64,000 nucleotides of DNA, taken from the NCBI GenBank assembly GCA_029532625.1, contig JARFXM010000003.1:682001-746000 (forward strand). The letters run 5' to 3'. The translations under genes and the position numbers were made by a program. Below the pieces are notes generated by a model. The model was not told the DNA's origin and did not search any database. It saw only the letters and a list, made by a program, of their open reading frames with translations. The number at the start of each line of letters is the position of its first letter. The first letter of the stretch is position 1. Below are positions 34,591 to 45,274 of this stretch, one piece after another. This stretch comes from Lomentospora prolificans (taxonomy: Eukaryota; Ascomycota; Sordariomycetes; Microascales; Microascaceae).

Positions 34591-35500
34591 GTCTGAGCTG
34601 AGATCTGCTCATAGATTCCTCGTACGTCTCTTAAGAATCAAGCTTCTGAGGTCATCGACGGTCATACAATACTTCCCACACTGGGTCACTCCATTGGGCG
34701 CTTCGATCTGCTCGGTAGACTTGTTGAGCTTCGCTTGCACAAAAAGTTCATTTGGAGTCGAGAAATTCCTCCGACGCCAGCCACTACTAGATTGTAGTGC
34801 ACCTGAATTAGAAACGCTGGAAACAGTGTGGACCCGAACCAGCACTTTTTAGCAGCAAGCCTGGCTCGTTTCCAAGTCACTAGAAACGCGCACAAAACGG
34901 TTTTATCCATGAATATCTCCACTAGACCGCTTGATTAGTGCGGGAGGATAAACGTCACCGATGCAGTCGTTCAAAGGCGCATTACGGAATTGTGCATATC
35001 GTCTCCACGGGTAGCCCCGCACTCGCGGATAGCCCATCTCGCTACGAGCCTCGTGCTCTTCGTGGAACGGACATTCTAAACTCTTTGTCTCCTCCCCAGC
35101 TGGAAGACAGAGCAAGCAATGCTTGTGCAGCAAAATGACCCACGTCACCTGCGAGAGGGGTGAGGGGTTGGAAAATATAGAAAAACGGTAGCATACGCAA
35201 TCGGGCCATGGGAGTTCAGGAATAGAACCCCCCCGGATAGCGCCAGCTCCTGCAAGCATGGGCGATTATCCAATGTGGCCGACGCCGCGAGTCAAACAAT
35301 AAATCGTGGGGATATCGAGCCAGCGATGATCCCGGATCGATTTAAATAACGATCGTGCCACCAGCTCAGAGCATGGGCTCTTCTGGCGTCGATTTTGAGA
35401 GCCGGTTGGGCAGGTACAATGGCGAGGGTCGAGATGAGGTGAGAGAGAGCACTCGTGATAAGGAAGGTCTTCGTACCTTCCATGGCCTGGCCGTTCCGGC
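34591..35500 (-). other. Unresolved coding-like segments, minus strand
   Basis: Several minus-strand segments look protein-like: MEGTKTFLITSALSHLIS with IVPAQPALKID (signal-like, from 35483); DVGHFAAQALLALSSSWGG (about 35148-35092); YPRVRGYPWRRYAQF (about 35040-34995); and QAKLNKSTEQIEAPNGVTQ with MTVDDLRSLILKRR near 34735-34610. A typical intron (GTATGC..CTCGCAG, about 35195-35149) lies between two of them. I could not join the segments into one frame, so this may be a multi-exon small gene or a decayed one. Confidence 0.3.
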
Positions 35501-38500
35501 GAATGCCCGTTTCGGGGAAGGTGTGGAGGGGTGGGGATGCTCATCTGCAGGGTAGGATGGTAGCGTGTTTCACGTTAAAGGGCCTGGGCCCCTTCCCTTG
35601 GGCTTATGTCCGGTCGGGCGCTGTTATTCGCATTCGAGTCTACGAAGTATAACAAAGGAAGACCAGCAGAGCCACCGATGCTACTGTCGATGTTAGAACA
35701 ATGATATTTGCTCTCGTCCAGTGAGGGGGAGAAACGCGTCCTGCAGATGCAGAAACAGGGTAATATGAAATGACTACTCCGTACACGCTGATGAAGACGT
35801 GCTGGACTTGGAAAAAAAAAGAAGAAAAAAAGAAAGGAACCGTCCTGGGAACGACTAAGGATAAGAGGTTAAATCGCCTCTCCAGCTAACCCTTCAATGC
35901 CTGGGCTAAAAAAACCGCATTCTCCACTCCTGTTTTTAGCGGCCTCTTATAGACATTTCGGCCCAGTCTTCTGACATCCAGACAAACATGCTTGTGGTTC
36001 ACTGTTCAAGACTGAAAGCCCACTAAAGGAGACAGGACACTTCAGCATCGTGTTCAGCGATGCGCGTCGCGAAGCAAATCGCCAACCCCGTCATGAAGCC
36101 TAGTTTATCCCTTGCGTGTCGGATGCGGTACGGATGCTCGAGTAATCGAAGTGGACCATCTCCCCTGCCCTCGCGATTCGATTCTGCTCATGCTTTCTTC
36201 TCTCTTCTGCGCCTGCTCAATGGAGTCAAGCTCGTTCCCGTACGACGCAGGAGGGATTGCCTGGTATTGAGGATCCCCAAGTTAACACCTTGAATCCCCC
36301 GTCCTTCCGTACTGGTATTACGTCGATTGTCGGGCGGACTGGACTGGCTGGCTCTTTTTAAAATTAGCACTTCAAGGATGTCCCCTTCACTCACCTTAAT
36401 GCTGGGCATTGCTGGATAAAGGGAGCAGATTGGAGGAATTTGCGAGGGGGAAGATTTGCATGACGGGCAAGGATGCTCCAGAGTCATCTCTCGAAGAGAA
36501 GACGATCGACATGATTTCCCTTGCTTCCCGCGAGAGATAAACCTCCGTGCCCACGAACCCATTCCGCGCGCATTGAAAGCATGGATCAAGTTAAATCACA
36601 ATACAAGTACACAATACGATCTGCATATTAGGAGGACTGGGCGGTTCCTCCTTTGCTCCATCCTCTTGGTTATTGATGTCGGTTCCAGAAAATCCCTAAT
36701 CACAATTCCTTTGTTTTCAATTGGCCTCGCCTCCTATTTTCCCTCCTGGTGTCATATCGGTGCATAGACATTACTAGAGACACTCGAAAAATTGAAGTCA
36801 GTGAGGAGAGCAATGTTCCGTTAAAATGGGGGCTGCTAAAAAAGGTCTAGCACTTGTGCTCTCAAGAATTAAACAGAGAACTAGATAGCGCCTTGGTGCA
36901 GAGGAGACGTCGTAAACTAGAGTCCCGACACTTTGACTTTACCTTAGTAGACTCAAAGCACAAAGATGTTATTGCCCCCTTGGACACTCGAGCGGGTGGT
37001 CGTCCTCGCTGGCTGGCTCTTATTTTCTGGGCTCTCGTGTATGCAAGTAATGGCCACAACCCGCTTTGGTAGGTGCTCAACTATTAGGCCGGGTCTTTTC
37101 CTGAAGCTGGGAAAATAGTGCACTTGACACGAGAAGCTCAAAGGGACGAGGCCGGAACGACGTCAAGAACCAGACCATTGCCCACTTTGATTGGCCTGTC
37201 ACCACCATCGCTCATTCCCCCTTTTCATTCGGCGTGCGACTCGTGGGACCCAGTCGCCTGACAAGGTACATGGAGATCCTTAGCTCTACTTTTCATCTCA
37301 CATGTTAAACAGAACCATTAAAAGTAGACAGAACTTAGCGCAGGTATCAAGACTAGCGTCAGGTACCGAGCCAGCCAGGCTGCACAAGTCTTTGTGCAGG
37401 CCTCAGGTGGTCAAGCATCTCGGTGGCTCGAGGCAGCACATTGCCTGCTCGGACCCTCTTTTCACCATGGTCTCCCATGTTCATTGGTCAAAATCGCGTC
37501 TAAGCCCCGGCTCTGGTGCTTCCTCGCAGCATGACCGGCTTGCGTCCTCTCTCTGGTCCTCCCTTCGTTTCCCCAGGTCCCTGAGCCAGTAATCCACTAG
37601 TGATGTACTTAGGAGGCACACACTAGTGCCGCTGGCGTCGATAGCTCTTGGCTTGCTCGGAATGAGCACCTCCCATACGATAATTGCCCAGTGCAACCTT
37701 GCGATGCCTGCGGCCAACCAACACCCTCGTCAAGGACATGGTTGTCCGACGAGGGCCTTCCCTCCCTTCTTCGCTGCCCTCCCTGGTTGTTTCCCCTAGT
37801 CGCCTTCGTTTTCAGGACCAAGAGGTCACATCACTTACATTTGGCGGGACAAGGGTACCAGAGCTGGCAGAAGAGGAACGGTCGCGGTTGACCACTGGGT
37901 TCCTGGGCGGTTTGGCTGGTTGTGTCTTCTTGTCCGCGCTCAATCCCTCACTCCTCTCCCCCCCAGTAACCTCGCCCTCTCTGGTTTCCCACTCAATCGG
38001 AAAACGGTCTGTGGGTATCCTACTGGCAAAAGCAAGCACTGGACACAGTCCCTGCACTTGGCGTCAATCTTTCCCTTCTGACTCTCCTCTTCACCGATCA
38101 TTCCTTTTCTTTTCTCTTCATCCTCCCTTCCTGCCGACACGCGAATCGTGTAAGGAGAACTTTTCCAAGAATACGGTGTATTCATTCCGGAAACTCTTTC
38201 TTCTCCTCTCCCTCGCTGACGATATTTCTTGGTGTTTCGCAGCTGACGCCCCCAGGTGGCACAACCGGTACGAATTTATCCACTTCCTTTGGAACTACTG
38301 CTTTCTCGTCGTCTTTAACCCCCTTTCCACCCACCCCATCCCAATATCCCCCGAGATCTGCGACACAACGTCCCTCAGAATATAGCTTGTTCGCCCATTG
38401 CCCTCATCCACCACCTCACGACAAGAGGACAACGGAACCAGCAGAAGCTTGGGCAAAACATTGTTCTGCAGATCTTCTAATGAGTTTTACGAACCAGGAT

Positions 38501-38857
38501 AGCGACGAGACAGCTCGATTCTCCGTTCTTGACTTCATCTCTTTTCCCCAATCTCTCGACGCCGCAACGCAGCTTAGGTCTGTCGACTTGGCCTCTTCGT
38601 TTCTCTCTTTCCCCCGTAATTCACGTTTGGTTTGCCGCTGGTGGTCTCGAGACCGAAGCCGATACTCCATTCACCTCGATACGAATTCCACGAAATCCGA
38701 AAACAACGCTTCCCACTACTTTCAATTGTCCATGCACCATGCAGTTCTAGGAACCGCCGATTGAAGACTGACATAGGCTTTCTGCTCTTTATTTTCAATT
38801 GCTTGGACGACTTTTGCATTGCGGTGTTGTAGCGGACGACGGCGAACCGTCTTGAAG
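35501..38857. other. Long upstream region of the kelch-like gene
   Basis: No supported gene. 35812-35840 is an A/G-rich tract. From about 37450 onward the plus strand becomes strongly C/T-rich, with several short upstream ATG frames. This is typical of a long fungal 5' leader belonging to the gene that starts at 38858. The 233-codon frame at 37684-38385 lies entirely in this leader and has leader-like composition. Confidence 0.5.
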
Positions 38858-41080
38858 ATGTCGTCCGTCCCCGAACCTCCAGTAGCGCTGGACAATGTGT
38901 GCGGCGTGATTTACGACAATTCCCTCTACATTTACTCGCCTTCCGCCTTCCTCCGACTCGACCTGGAACCCGGTGCGGAATGGGAGCAACTGGCTAGTGG
39001 AGTATCTGTGAAGGGTGGAGTCTGTGTCGGTGCATCACCCGGCGACGCGAGCCGTGATGGTCTCTACATTGTTGGTGGTGTCGGCCCTGACGATAGCTAC
39101 AACGGTCTCCAAAAGTTTACCTATTCCACGGGCAAATGGGAAACCATCTCCCCCGTGACCACTGATATCAAGAACCGTCGTTGGCACGGTGCTACTTACC
39201 TCAAGAGCTCCGACTCAATTCTGGTCTACGCCGGTACCCAGAATGATGCTGAGGCGATTTCTTCACAAACGTTTACCATTGGCGCCCAGGCCCCTTACGA
39301 TGTTACCTCTTTCGACTCGAACGCTCCGACTGTCCTTTCGCCGCTTGTCCTGCCATGGTCCGACTCAGAGGCCGTCATGGTCGGTGGAGGTATTGAGAAC
39401 CGAAGGGTGATGCTGTTCAACAAGGAGTCCAATGGCTGGAGGGATTCCCATGCCACCATGGCTGATCCTATTCCTAAGGGATCGGCCGAGATCAAGGGCC
39501 TGGTCATAACTGGTGATGACGGCAGCAAGAGTTTGTACACTTTTGACATGACCCAGGCCCCCAACCTCGTCCGGCGAATCGCCCTCCTTGACGGCAGCGG
39601 CGCTCCCATTACCAACTCGCCCACTGTGGTCGCCCGAAGCCTAGATGTCCGACAGTCTAGTCGCGATACCAGCCTGACCTACGACAGGTGGCCATCTTAC
39701 AATGACACCCTCGTTCCCGGCGATATTCGAGTCAACTATGCGGCCGCAACCGACGCGAGCGGAACCGTCTACTTTGCAGGAGGCAACTCGGACCACACTT
39801 TGTGCATCTTTGACGCCCGCGAAAACGCCTGGGTGAACGCCGCCGAGGTCTTTACGGATCAAAAAGTTCTTGGCGCCGCGTCATCTAGCACTTCATCCGC
39901 TATTGCAAGGGCCACCTCGACTACCACTTCTGCATCCTTGTCGTCCACCGCCGCTGTTGCGGCCACTGCCACTCCAGAGAGCAGTAACGAGGACGATGCC
40001 TACCCGATTAGCTCTAACACTATCCTTGGTATTGTTCTCGGCTCCATTCTCGGTATCATGGTCATTCTTGGTCTTCTCCTCTTCCTGATTAGAAGGCGAA
40101 AGAACAAGGGCCGGACTCAACCCTCTGCCAATAATGATGAGTCGCCTAACATTGAGAAGGGCGATCTCGACTTTGGTGCAGAGCTGGCCGCCGCCGGCAA
40201 GAAGGGCTACTTCAGGGGCCATCAAGCCCAGAACTCTGCGGGGTCCTACTCTTCCATGGCGATACTCATGGGCAAGGTTAATCAGCAGAATAAGAATCTC
40301 GGCCGCAAGCCCAGCAACGGCACGATCCGAAGCTCTATCAGCAGCATCTACAACAAGGAGTTCAAGAGCACAATCAGCAAGCCTGTTCTCCAAGACTCTC
40401 AGCTCTACCCGCCTCAAATCCGTGCATCGCCTGAGCCTGGTGACCGTGTTACTGTCTTCGGACCCAGTCTTACTCCCAAGGCTGCACCTCCCAGGCCGCC
40501 TCGTGGCGACTCCACCTTGATGAACGACTCCTTGGAACCGGCGCGCCGTAGCTCCGGCTGGAATAGGTACTGGTCTGGTGGCAGCGCGCTGGGTATCTTG
40601 GGCTTTGGCAACGGTAAGCGGGCGACTGTAGACTCTGATCAGAGCTCGCGATACTCGGATAACAAGAACCGAATCACGCAGGATTCGGCGACGGTCCCTC
40701 CCCTTCACATCGAGGGGCGAGCCGAACTCAACCGTGTCAACACGGGAAGCCCTACCGTGGCTCACTACCCCCCTCGCATCCCAATGAGGGAGGGTATGTC
40801 TGGAAAGATTGAGCGCCCCGTATCGGACGCATCGTCTGGCTACTCGAGCGGTGTCCCCGACAGCGTTCCCTCGATCTGGGATCCGATGGCGAAAAAGCCT
40901 TGGGGCGCTGACCGTGCGCGTAGCTCGGCGTACGGCAATGCATCCCAGGGGCGTTATCAATCGTCTCTGGATCCCAGCTCGACTGCGAATCGTGACGTCA
41001 GCCAACAACCGCAGCTCGCCATGGCCAACACGTCTTCGGACATGAGCTGGCTCAACCTGGGCGAGTACCGCCGCGGCTAA
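38858..41080 (+). CDS. Kelch-like single-pass membrane protein
   Basis: A single exon encodes 740 aa from the start MSSVPEPPVA (the frame is open to 38819, but this ATG fits fungal relatives better). Residues 10-340 contain beta-propeller-like blades (LYIVGGVGPDDSYN, VYAGTQND, AVMVGGGIENR, VYFAGGNSD). A Ser/Thr-rich stalk (about 341-376) precedes one transmembrane helix (389-411), followed by the stop-transfer RRRKNKGR and a long, disordered, Ser/Pro/Gly-rich cytoplasmic tail. Relatives in other ascomycetes are often labelled 'pre-mRNA splicing factor CLF1', which the architecture does not support. No cleavable signal is evident, so the helix may act as a signal anchor or an upstream exon may be missed. 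The function is unknown; surface polarity or cell-wall roles would be speculation. Confidence 0.8.
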   Translation: MSSVPEPPVALDNVCGVIYDNSLYIYSPSAFLRLDLEPGAEWEQLASGVSVKGGVCVGASPGDASRDGLYIVGGVGPDDSYNGLQKFTYSTGKWETISPVTTDIKNRRWHGATYLKSSDSILVYAGTQNDAEAISSQTFTIGAQAPYDVTSFDSNAPTVLSPLVLPWSDSEAVMVGGGIENRRVMLFNKESNGWRDSHATMADPIPKGSAEIKGLVITGDDGSKSLYTFDMTQAPNLVRRIALLDGSGAPITNSPTVVARSLDVRQSSRDTSLTYDRWPSYNDTLVPGDIRVNYAAATDASGTVYFAGGNSDHTLCIFDARENAWVNAAEVFTDQKVLGAASSSTSSAIARATSTTTSASLSSTAAVAATATPESSNEDDAYPISSNTILGIVLGSILGIMVILGLLLFLIRRRKNKGRTQPSANNDESPNIEKGDLDFGAELAAAGKKGYFRGHQAQNSAGSYSSMAILMGKVNQQNKNLGRKPSNGTIRSSISSIYNKEFKSTISKPVLQDSQLYPPQIRASPEPGDRVTVFGPSLTPKAAPPRPPRGDSTLMNDSLEPARRSSGWNRYWSGGSALGILGFGNGKRATVDSDQSSRYSDNKNRITQDSATVPPLHIEGRAELNRVNTGSPTVAHYPPRIPMREGMSGKIERPVSDASSGYSSGVPDSVPSIWDPMAKKPWGADRARSSAYGNASQGRYQSSLDPSSTANRDVSQQPQLAMANTSSDMSWLNLGEYRRG

Positions 41081-43447
41081 GGACGCGGTGAGAACGACGG
41101 GGCTCATTTATGATGAACACGTCGACTCGCGGGTAGTCTCGACGCTCCACGCATGACACGAGTCACGGCCATGAATGCTTTGATGCCTTTGTGGTGACGT
41201 GATTACCTGTCAACATAACATGTACACCACACCTTCTCTCTTTTTTTACCATTTTCCTCATATTGCCGGTATAGAAATGAGGAATCAATATTTGGAGGCT
41301 CATTTAGACGGATCCTCCCATGCAGGAAACGCGAAACATGGGTCTCTACTCTTACACCACATACAACTTTCTCTACACTCGTCCTGCATATACCAAAAGC
41401 GACGGCGCCATCTTCTTTTCGACACCGAGGACTCTACGAAGCTTCGTACTCCCTTGCGACGGCCGCATCATCGCAAAAACTCCATGCCGGGCCAGACCCG
41501 GATTTTCGTCAATCCTTGAGCCTCTCCGCCAGGTGAGGCTCTATGAATATATATATATGGCACTCAAAGTCACATACCTGTGTCTTTCTCTCTCTCTCTC
41601 TCGCGCGCAACCAGGCCTTGAAGCCCAGGATGCTCTGTCCATATCTCTCAGACTCTTTCTTCCTCTGTCTCTGTTTTTTTCTTGACTCTCCTTAATCAAC
41701 CATTTCCCTTGTTCTTTGTCTCACACTGTTCATCATTTCTCTTGTACATTTAGAAGGCTGGCTCTGGTTCCTGGCTGATTGCATTCATTGTCTCTGCGTT
41801 GTGGTTGAGAACCTCTTCCTGTCTTTTTTTTTTTTCTTGTCCTCTTCCGTTTTTGTGATACCATCAGCGGTCTGTCACGTTGTATGCTAATTGGGGGTTT
41901 GGGGTGGAAGGTTTACTTGCAAACAGGGGATCAGTGATGCTTTTGCATCATGGCAGGCCAAGGAGAAGAAGTCGAGAGCTGTCTGTTTGTGTGCTTCTTA
42001 CCCCTTGGTGTGGAGACGATCAAAAGTATGGATATGCTTTGATCAGTGAAAGATGGGAAGCATTGATTCAAAGGAGGGGAGCTGAAGGATGAGGCCTAGG
42101 GATGGGGTGGATCTCGGGTTCTTTTGTCTTTTGGCTTCCTGTCCTTTGATGGTCTCTGGGAAGCTGGTCTAAACGCGAAGGTTGGTGCGCGTAGCTAGTA
42201 GTAATATTGACCGCTTTCTTGTTCTAACTGTTGGCCCGGTGATGTCTATGCTCTTCTATCATTTTCTCTAAGTCTAAAAGTCTTCTGAAATTGTAGGGTC
42301 TCAGCTCGGAGGGAACGTTGGGGAGCTATGGTACTGTATTGGAGCATGGCTCCTTTTTTCTACATCGCTAGAGACTTTTCTCCTCTTCCTCTTGGATGAA
42401 ATGGCGATCTTCAGAAGGCTGCGTTGGTAAAAGAGCTGGCTAATGGCATCATTGATTTATCTCATCATCTGCAGTATTGTAGAGGAACCATGAGGCGCTA
42501 GCCAGCTAGACACATTCGATATCGTTTTTCAAGCCATTAGGCAGTGTCTGAAGTTCCAGCATCTACCAACAACAAAAAGTCGGTATAAATCCATCACAAA
42601 TTTGCCAACCTGTTCTTGCTGATAATTCCGGTTCCATAAGTCTTCCATCGTCTTCCAGATGGCCGCCGGCTTATTAGCATAAAAATTTCCCGTGACGGAT
42701 CAAACCAAGGGTCGGCTGGCTATTCCTCAGCTTTGACCCGTTTCGACGCCAACGTGGGGCTTCCGGTTGGGTTCGGAGGTGGCGCTTTTTGGCCGGTTGG
42801 CCAGCTTGAGCATTTACTAGGGGTCTCCTGAGGAAAGCTGGCCTCGCTGGCTCAGACGCGACGTGAGTGGTCACCAAATTCTGTTTCCGCAGACGTCAAT
42901 CAATTCTGACATTCTTCTACATTCCTTCCTCGACTTTAGTTGACGATATCGCCGCGTACGGTGTTTTTAGAATTTACGTGTCTACCGAGTCGGAGCCGAT
43001 AGGCATTTTCTACGCGATCCTTTCGATAGTGCGGCGGGACGCGCTGCCCCCAAAGGACTTGGCTTGTCGCTTGTCTCTGTCGTCGACCTGAGGATTCTAG
43101 AGATCTACAAGGGTAAGTCTATCACGACATAGGACTCGGCTCCAAGGGCTTCGCGGTGAGGAAGAGAGTGTTATTTAAGGGGTTGACTGACCTTTCTAGG
43201 GATTTGTTAAAACATTGTCTTTCTCCGTTCTATCCGGCCATCAACCATCGCTTTTCGGGTTGACAATTTCGAGATCGCTGTCTTTATCTAGCCACATACC
43301 TTCAAGTGAGCAGCACACTTCCTGTCCTTTTTCGGCCTCCGATCCTCAGCCATCAACTAACCTAACCGTCTTCCGCCGTAGACAAAACCAGCCCCGAACC
43401 GAACCGAAACCAAAAACAAACAACCTCTCCCTCCCTACCTGCCCAAC
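41081..43447. other. Intergenic region between kelch-like and Apq12-like genes
   Basis: 41081-41900 is 3' flank with CT dinucleotide runs (about 41585-41602). 41900-42880 has no feature I recognise. A C/T-rich leader with a possible intron (GTAAGTC at 43112) precedes the next start. Confidence 0.45.
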
Positions 43448-43807
43448 ATGGCCGACAACATCCCCCAAACAATCTTCTACTACGCCTCCAGAGTCACCAC
43501 AACAACCACCCCCCTCCTCTCCCAACTGCCCCCGGTGGCCGTAACTGTCCTCACCATCGTCACCTGCCTCGTGGTGGCCTCCTACATCCGCCGCCTGATC
43601 AACTACATCTGGTCGCTGGCCCTCAACGTGGCCATGGGCCTCATGGTCGCGTACTTTGCCCGCGCCGTCTACGACATGGGGCCCGAGAAGGCGCTGCAGA
43701 TGGTGTATGATCAAGGGGTGGGGTTGGCCAACTTTGCAGTGGAGGCGGGCAGGTTTTTTTGGAGGGAGTGGGAGAGGTATGAGAGGGAGGCAAAGAGGAG
43801 GGGGTAG
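43448..43807 (+). CDS. Small two-TM protein, Apq12-like
   Basis: A single exon encodes 119 aa. Two hydrophobic helices (about 28-45 and 53-74) are joined by a short basic loop, SYIRRLINY. An amphipathic C-terminal half follows (MGPEKALQMVYDQG) and a very basic end, REAKRRG. Length and layout match fungal Apq12 proteins, nuclear-envelope/ER membrane proteins that influence membrane fluidity and nuclear pore biogenesis. No catalytic motif exists to confirm this, so the name rests on architecture and overall resemblance. It is convergent with GPN3. Confidence 0.55.
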   Translation: MADNIPQTIFYYASRVTTTTTPLLSQLPPVAVTVLTIVTCLVVASYIRRLINYIWSLALNVAMGLMVAYFARAVYDMGPEKALQMVYDQGVGLANFAVEAGRFFWREWERYEREAKRRG

Positions 43808-44272
43808 AGACAGACAAGGGCTCGAAGGTGGTGTTTGGTAGTAGATTGGCCAATTTTTTTTTTCTTTTTTTCTTCTTCCGTTATCCCTTTTCTCTTTAAG
43901 AGAGGTTTTGTTTGGAAACAGGGGAGTCGTCTTTGCTGTTTGCTTCGGAAAGAATGTGGCTCGTCTTGAAAATCTCGAGTTGAATACCTTGTGAAAAATG
44001 GGAAAGCGGGCAGAGACAGCGCCAGCTCGAACAGGATGGCTCTACGAGGCGAATGGCGCAAGGGTACATAGGCAAGGTAGCATATGCATTACTTCCTTTA
44101 CTTAACTCACGAGTTGCCAGTGTTCACGCACGAGTTCGAACTGAATCAGTAGATAGACAATCTTTTAAACGCCGGCGCCATGCAATGCTGTAAACCCAAG
44201 GATATCCATCTATGCAGTAATCCACAACAACTCGACCTTCCATGTACCGCCACGTAAACACCTCCGTCTCTG
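43808..44272. other. Convergent intergenic region, Apq12-like/GPN3 3' ends
   Basis: 465 bp between two converging stop codons. It contains a T-rich tract at 43853-43875 right after the Apq12-like gene and no further feature. Confidence 0.5.
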
Positions 44273-45274
44273 CTATTCCTCGTCAACCTCAATCTCGTCA
44301 TTCGGTTCCCTGGGCTCCTGAGCCTCATGATACTGTATGACATCGTCAATATGACTGAGGATCGCGGTGATACTATCCTCATCCGTCAAATCGAGCGTCA
44401 AAAAGTTCACCATGCTAAAGCTCCCAATCAGTTTCGCCACCGCCCTATTCAACCTCCTAAAGCTCGCACCCTTCATCACAGCCTTGCTCTCCTGCGGCCG
44501 CGACTCCAGCTCCAGCTCCTCCGCCTCCGCCTCAGGCCCACCCTCCATCAGCCTCGCCCTCTCAATCGGGTCGGAATCTAGCAGCGCCGCGTCCGGCGTT
44601 AGAAACTCTTCCAGGTCTCTCCTCTTGATTTGTCCCTTGACCAGGTCCATCTTGGACAAGATGTTCAGATGCGGCACCTCGAGCATGAGCATGGCGCTCA
44701 TGGCGCTCAGCGTGCCCGCGAAGAACTTTGCCCTGTCTAACACAAACGTCGACTCGATCAGGTACGCGGCGCAGAGACGGACGTCTAGGGCGCCGGGGCG
44801 TGAGAGGAAGCGCACGAGGCTAGGCACAATGGGGATGTGGGTATACAGCTCGATCTGACCGGGCATGTCGATGATGATGAGGTACTCTTCAGTCAGAGAG
44901 TCCAGTGCTTCAGTGAGGAAGTCGAGATTCTCAAGGAGAAATTCGAAGCAGTAGACGAGGCCGCCGTTGGGTCCGTAGCCAATCTCCATGGCGTCTTCGA
45001 GGGTGATGAGCTCCTTGATGTCTAGGTCGGGTTCGTGCTCGAAGGACTCGGCGGCCGGGTCGAGGTTGATGTAGAAGGTTGAGCGTCGGTTGAGATGGAG
45101 GTGGGTAATGAGGCCGCCGCAGAATGTAGACTATAAAAAAGCTGTTAGGGTCGTTTCTTGGGGTCGCTAAGCTCAAGAACATCGAGATGAGAACCGTCAT
45201 GAATGGGATGCGCGGGGCGTGCGAACCTTGCCGGCGCCCGCAGGGCCCATGATCATGACTCCAAATTTGCTCAT
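44273..45274 (-). CDS. gpn3: GPN-loop GTPase 3
   Basis: Two exons (45274-45227 and 45130-44273) give 301 aa. GPN3 is an essential small GTPase that, with GPN1, supports assembly and nuclear import of RNA polymerases II and III. The P-loop GPAGAGKS (10-17) is split by the intron exactly after the Lys codon. The family-defining Gly-Pro-Asn insert is at 69-71 (YGPNGGLVYC). DMPGQIELYTH is the switch II/G3 region and LSKMDL the NKxD-like G4. The C-terminus is acidic and disordered. The intron donor is the unusual GTTCGC, but the acceptor TTATAG and the phase are good. The short first exon is easily missed. Confidence 0.92.

Noticed and set aside
35092..35150. NmrA-like resemblance of DVGHFAAQALLAL
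   Set aside because: Too short, and the neighbouring segments do not follow the NmrA family order.
37684..38385. 233-codon plus-strand frame
   Set aside because: Ser/Leu/Phe/Pro-rich translation of a C/T-rich leader, with no motif or relatives I recognise.
39893..41107. 404-codon minus-strand open frame
   Set aside because: Antisense to the kelch-like gene's disordered tail; Arg-rich composition typical of a shadow frame.
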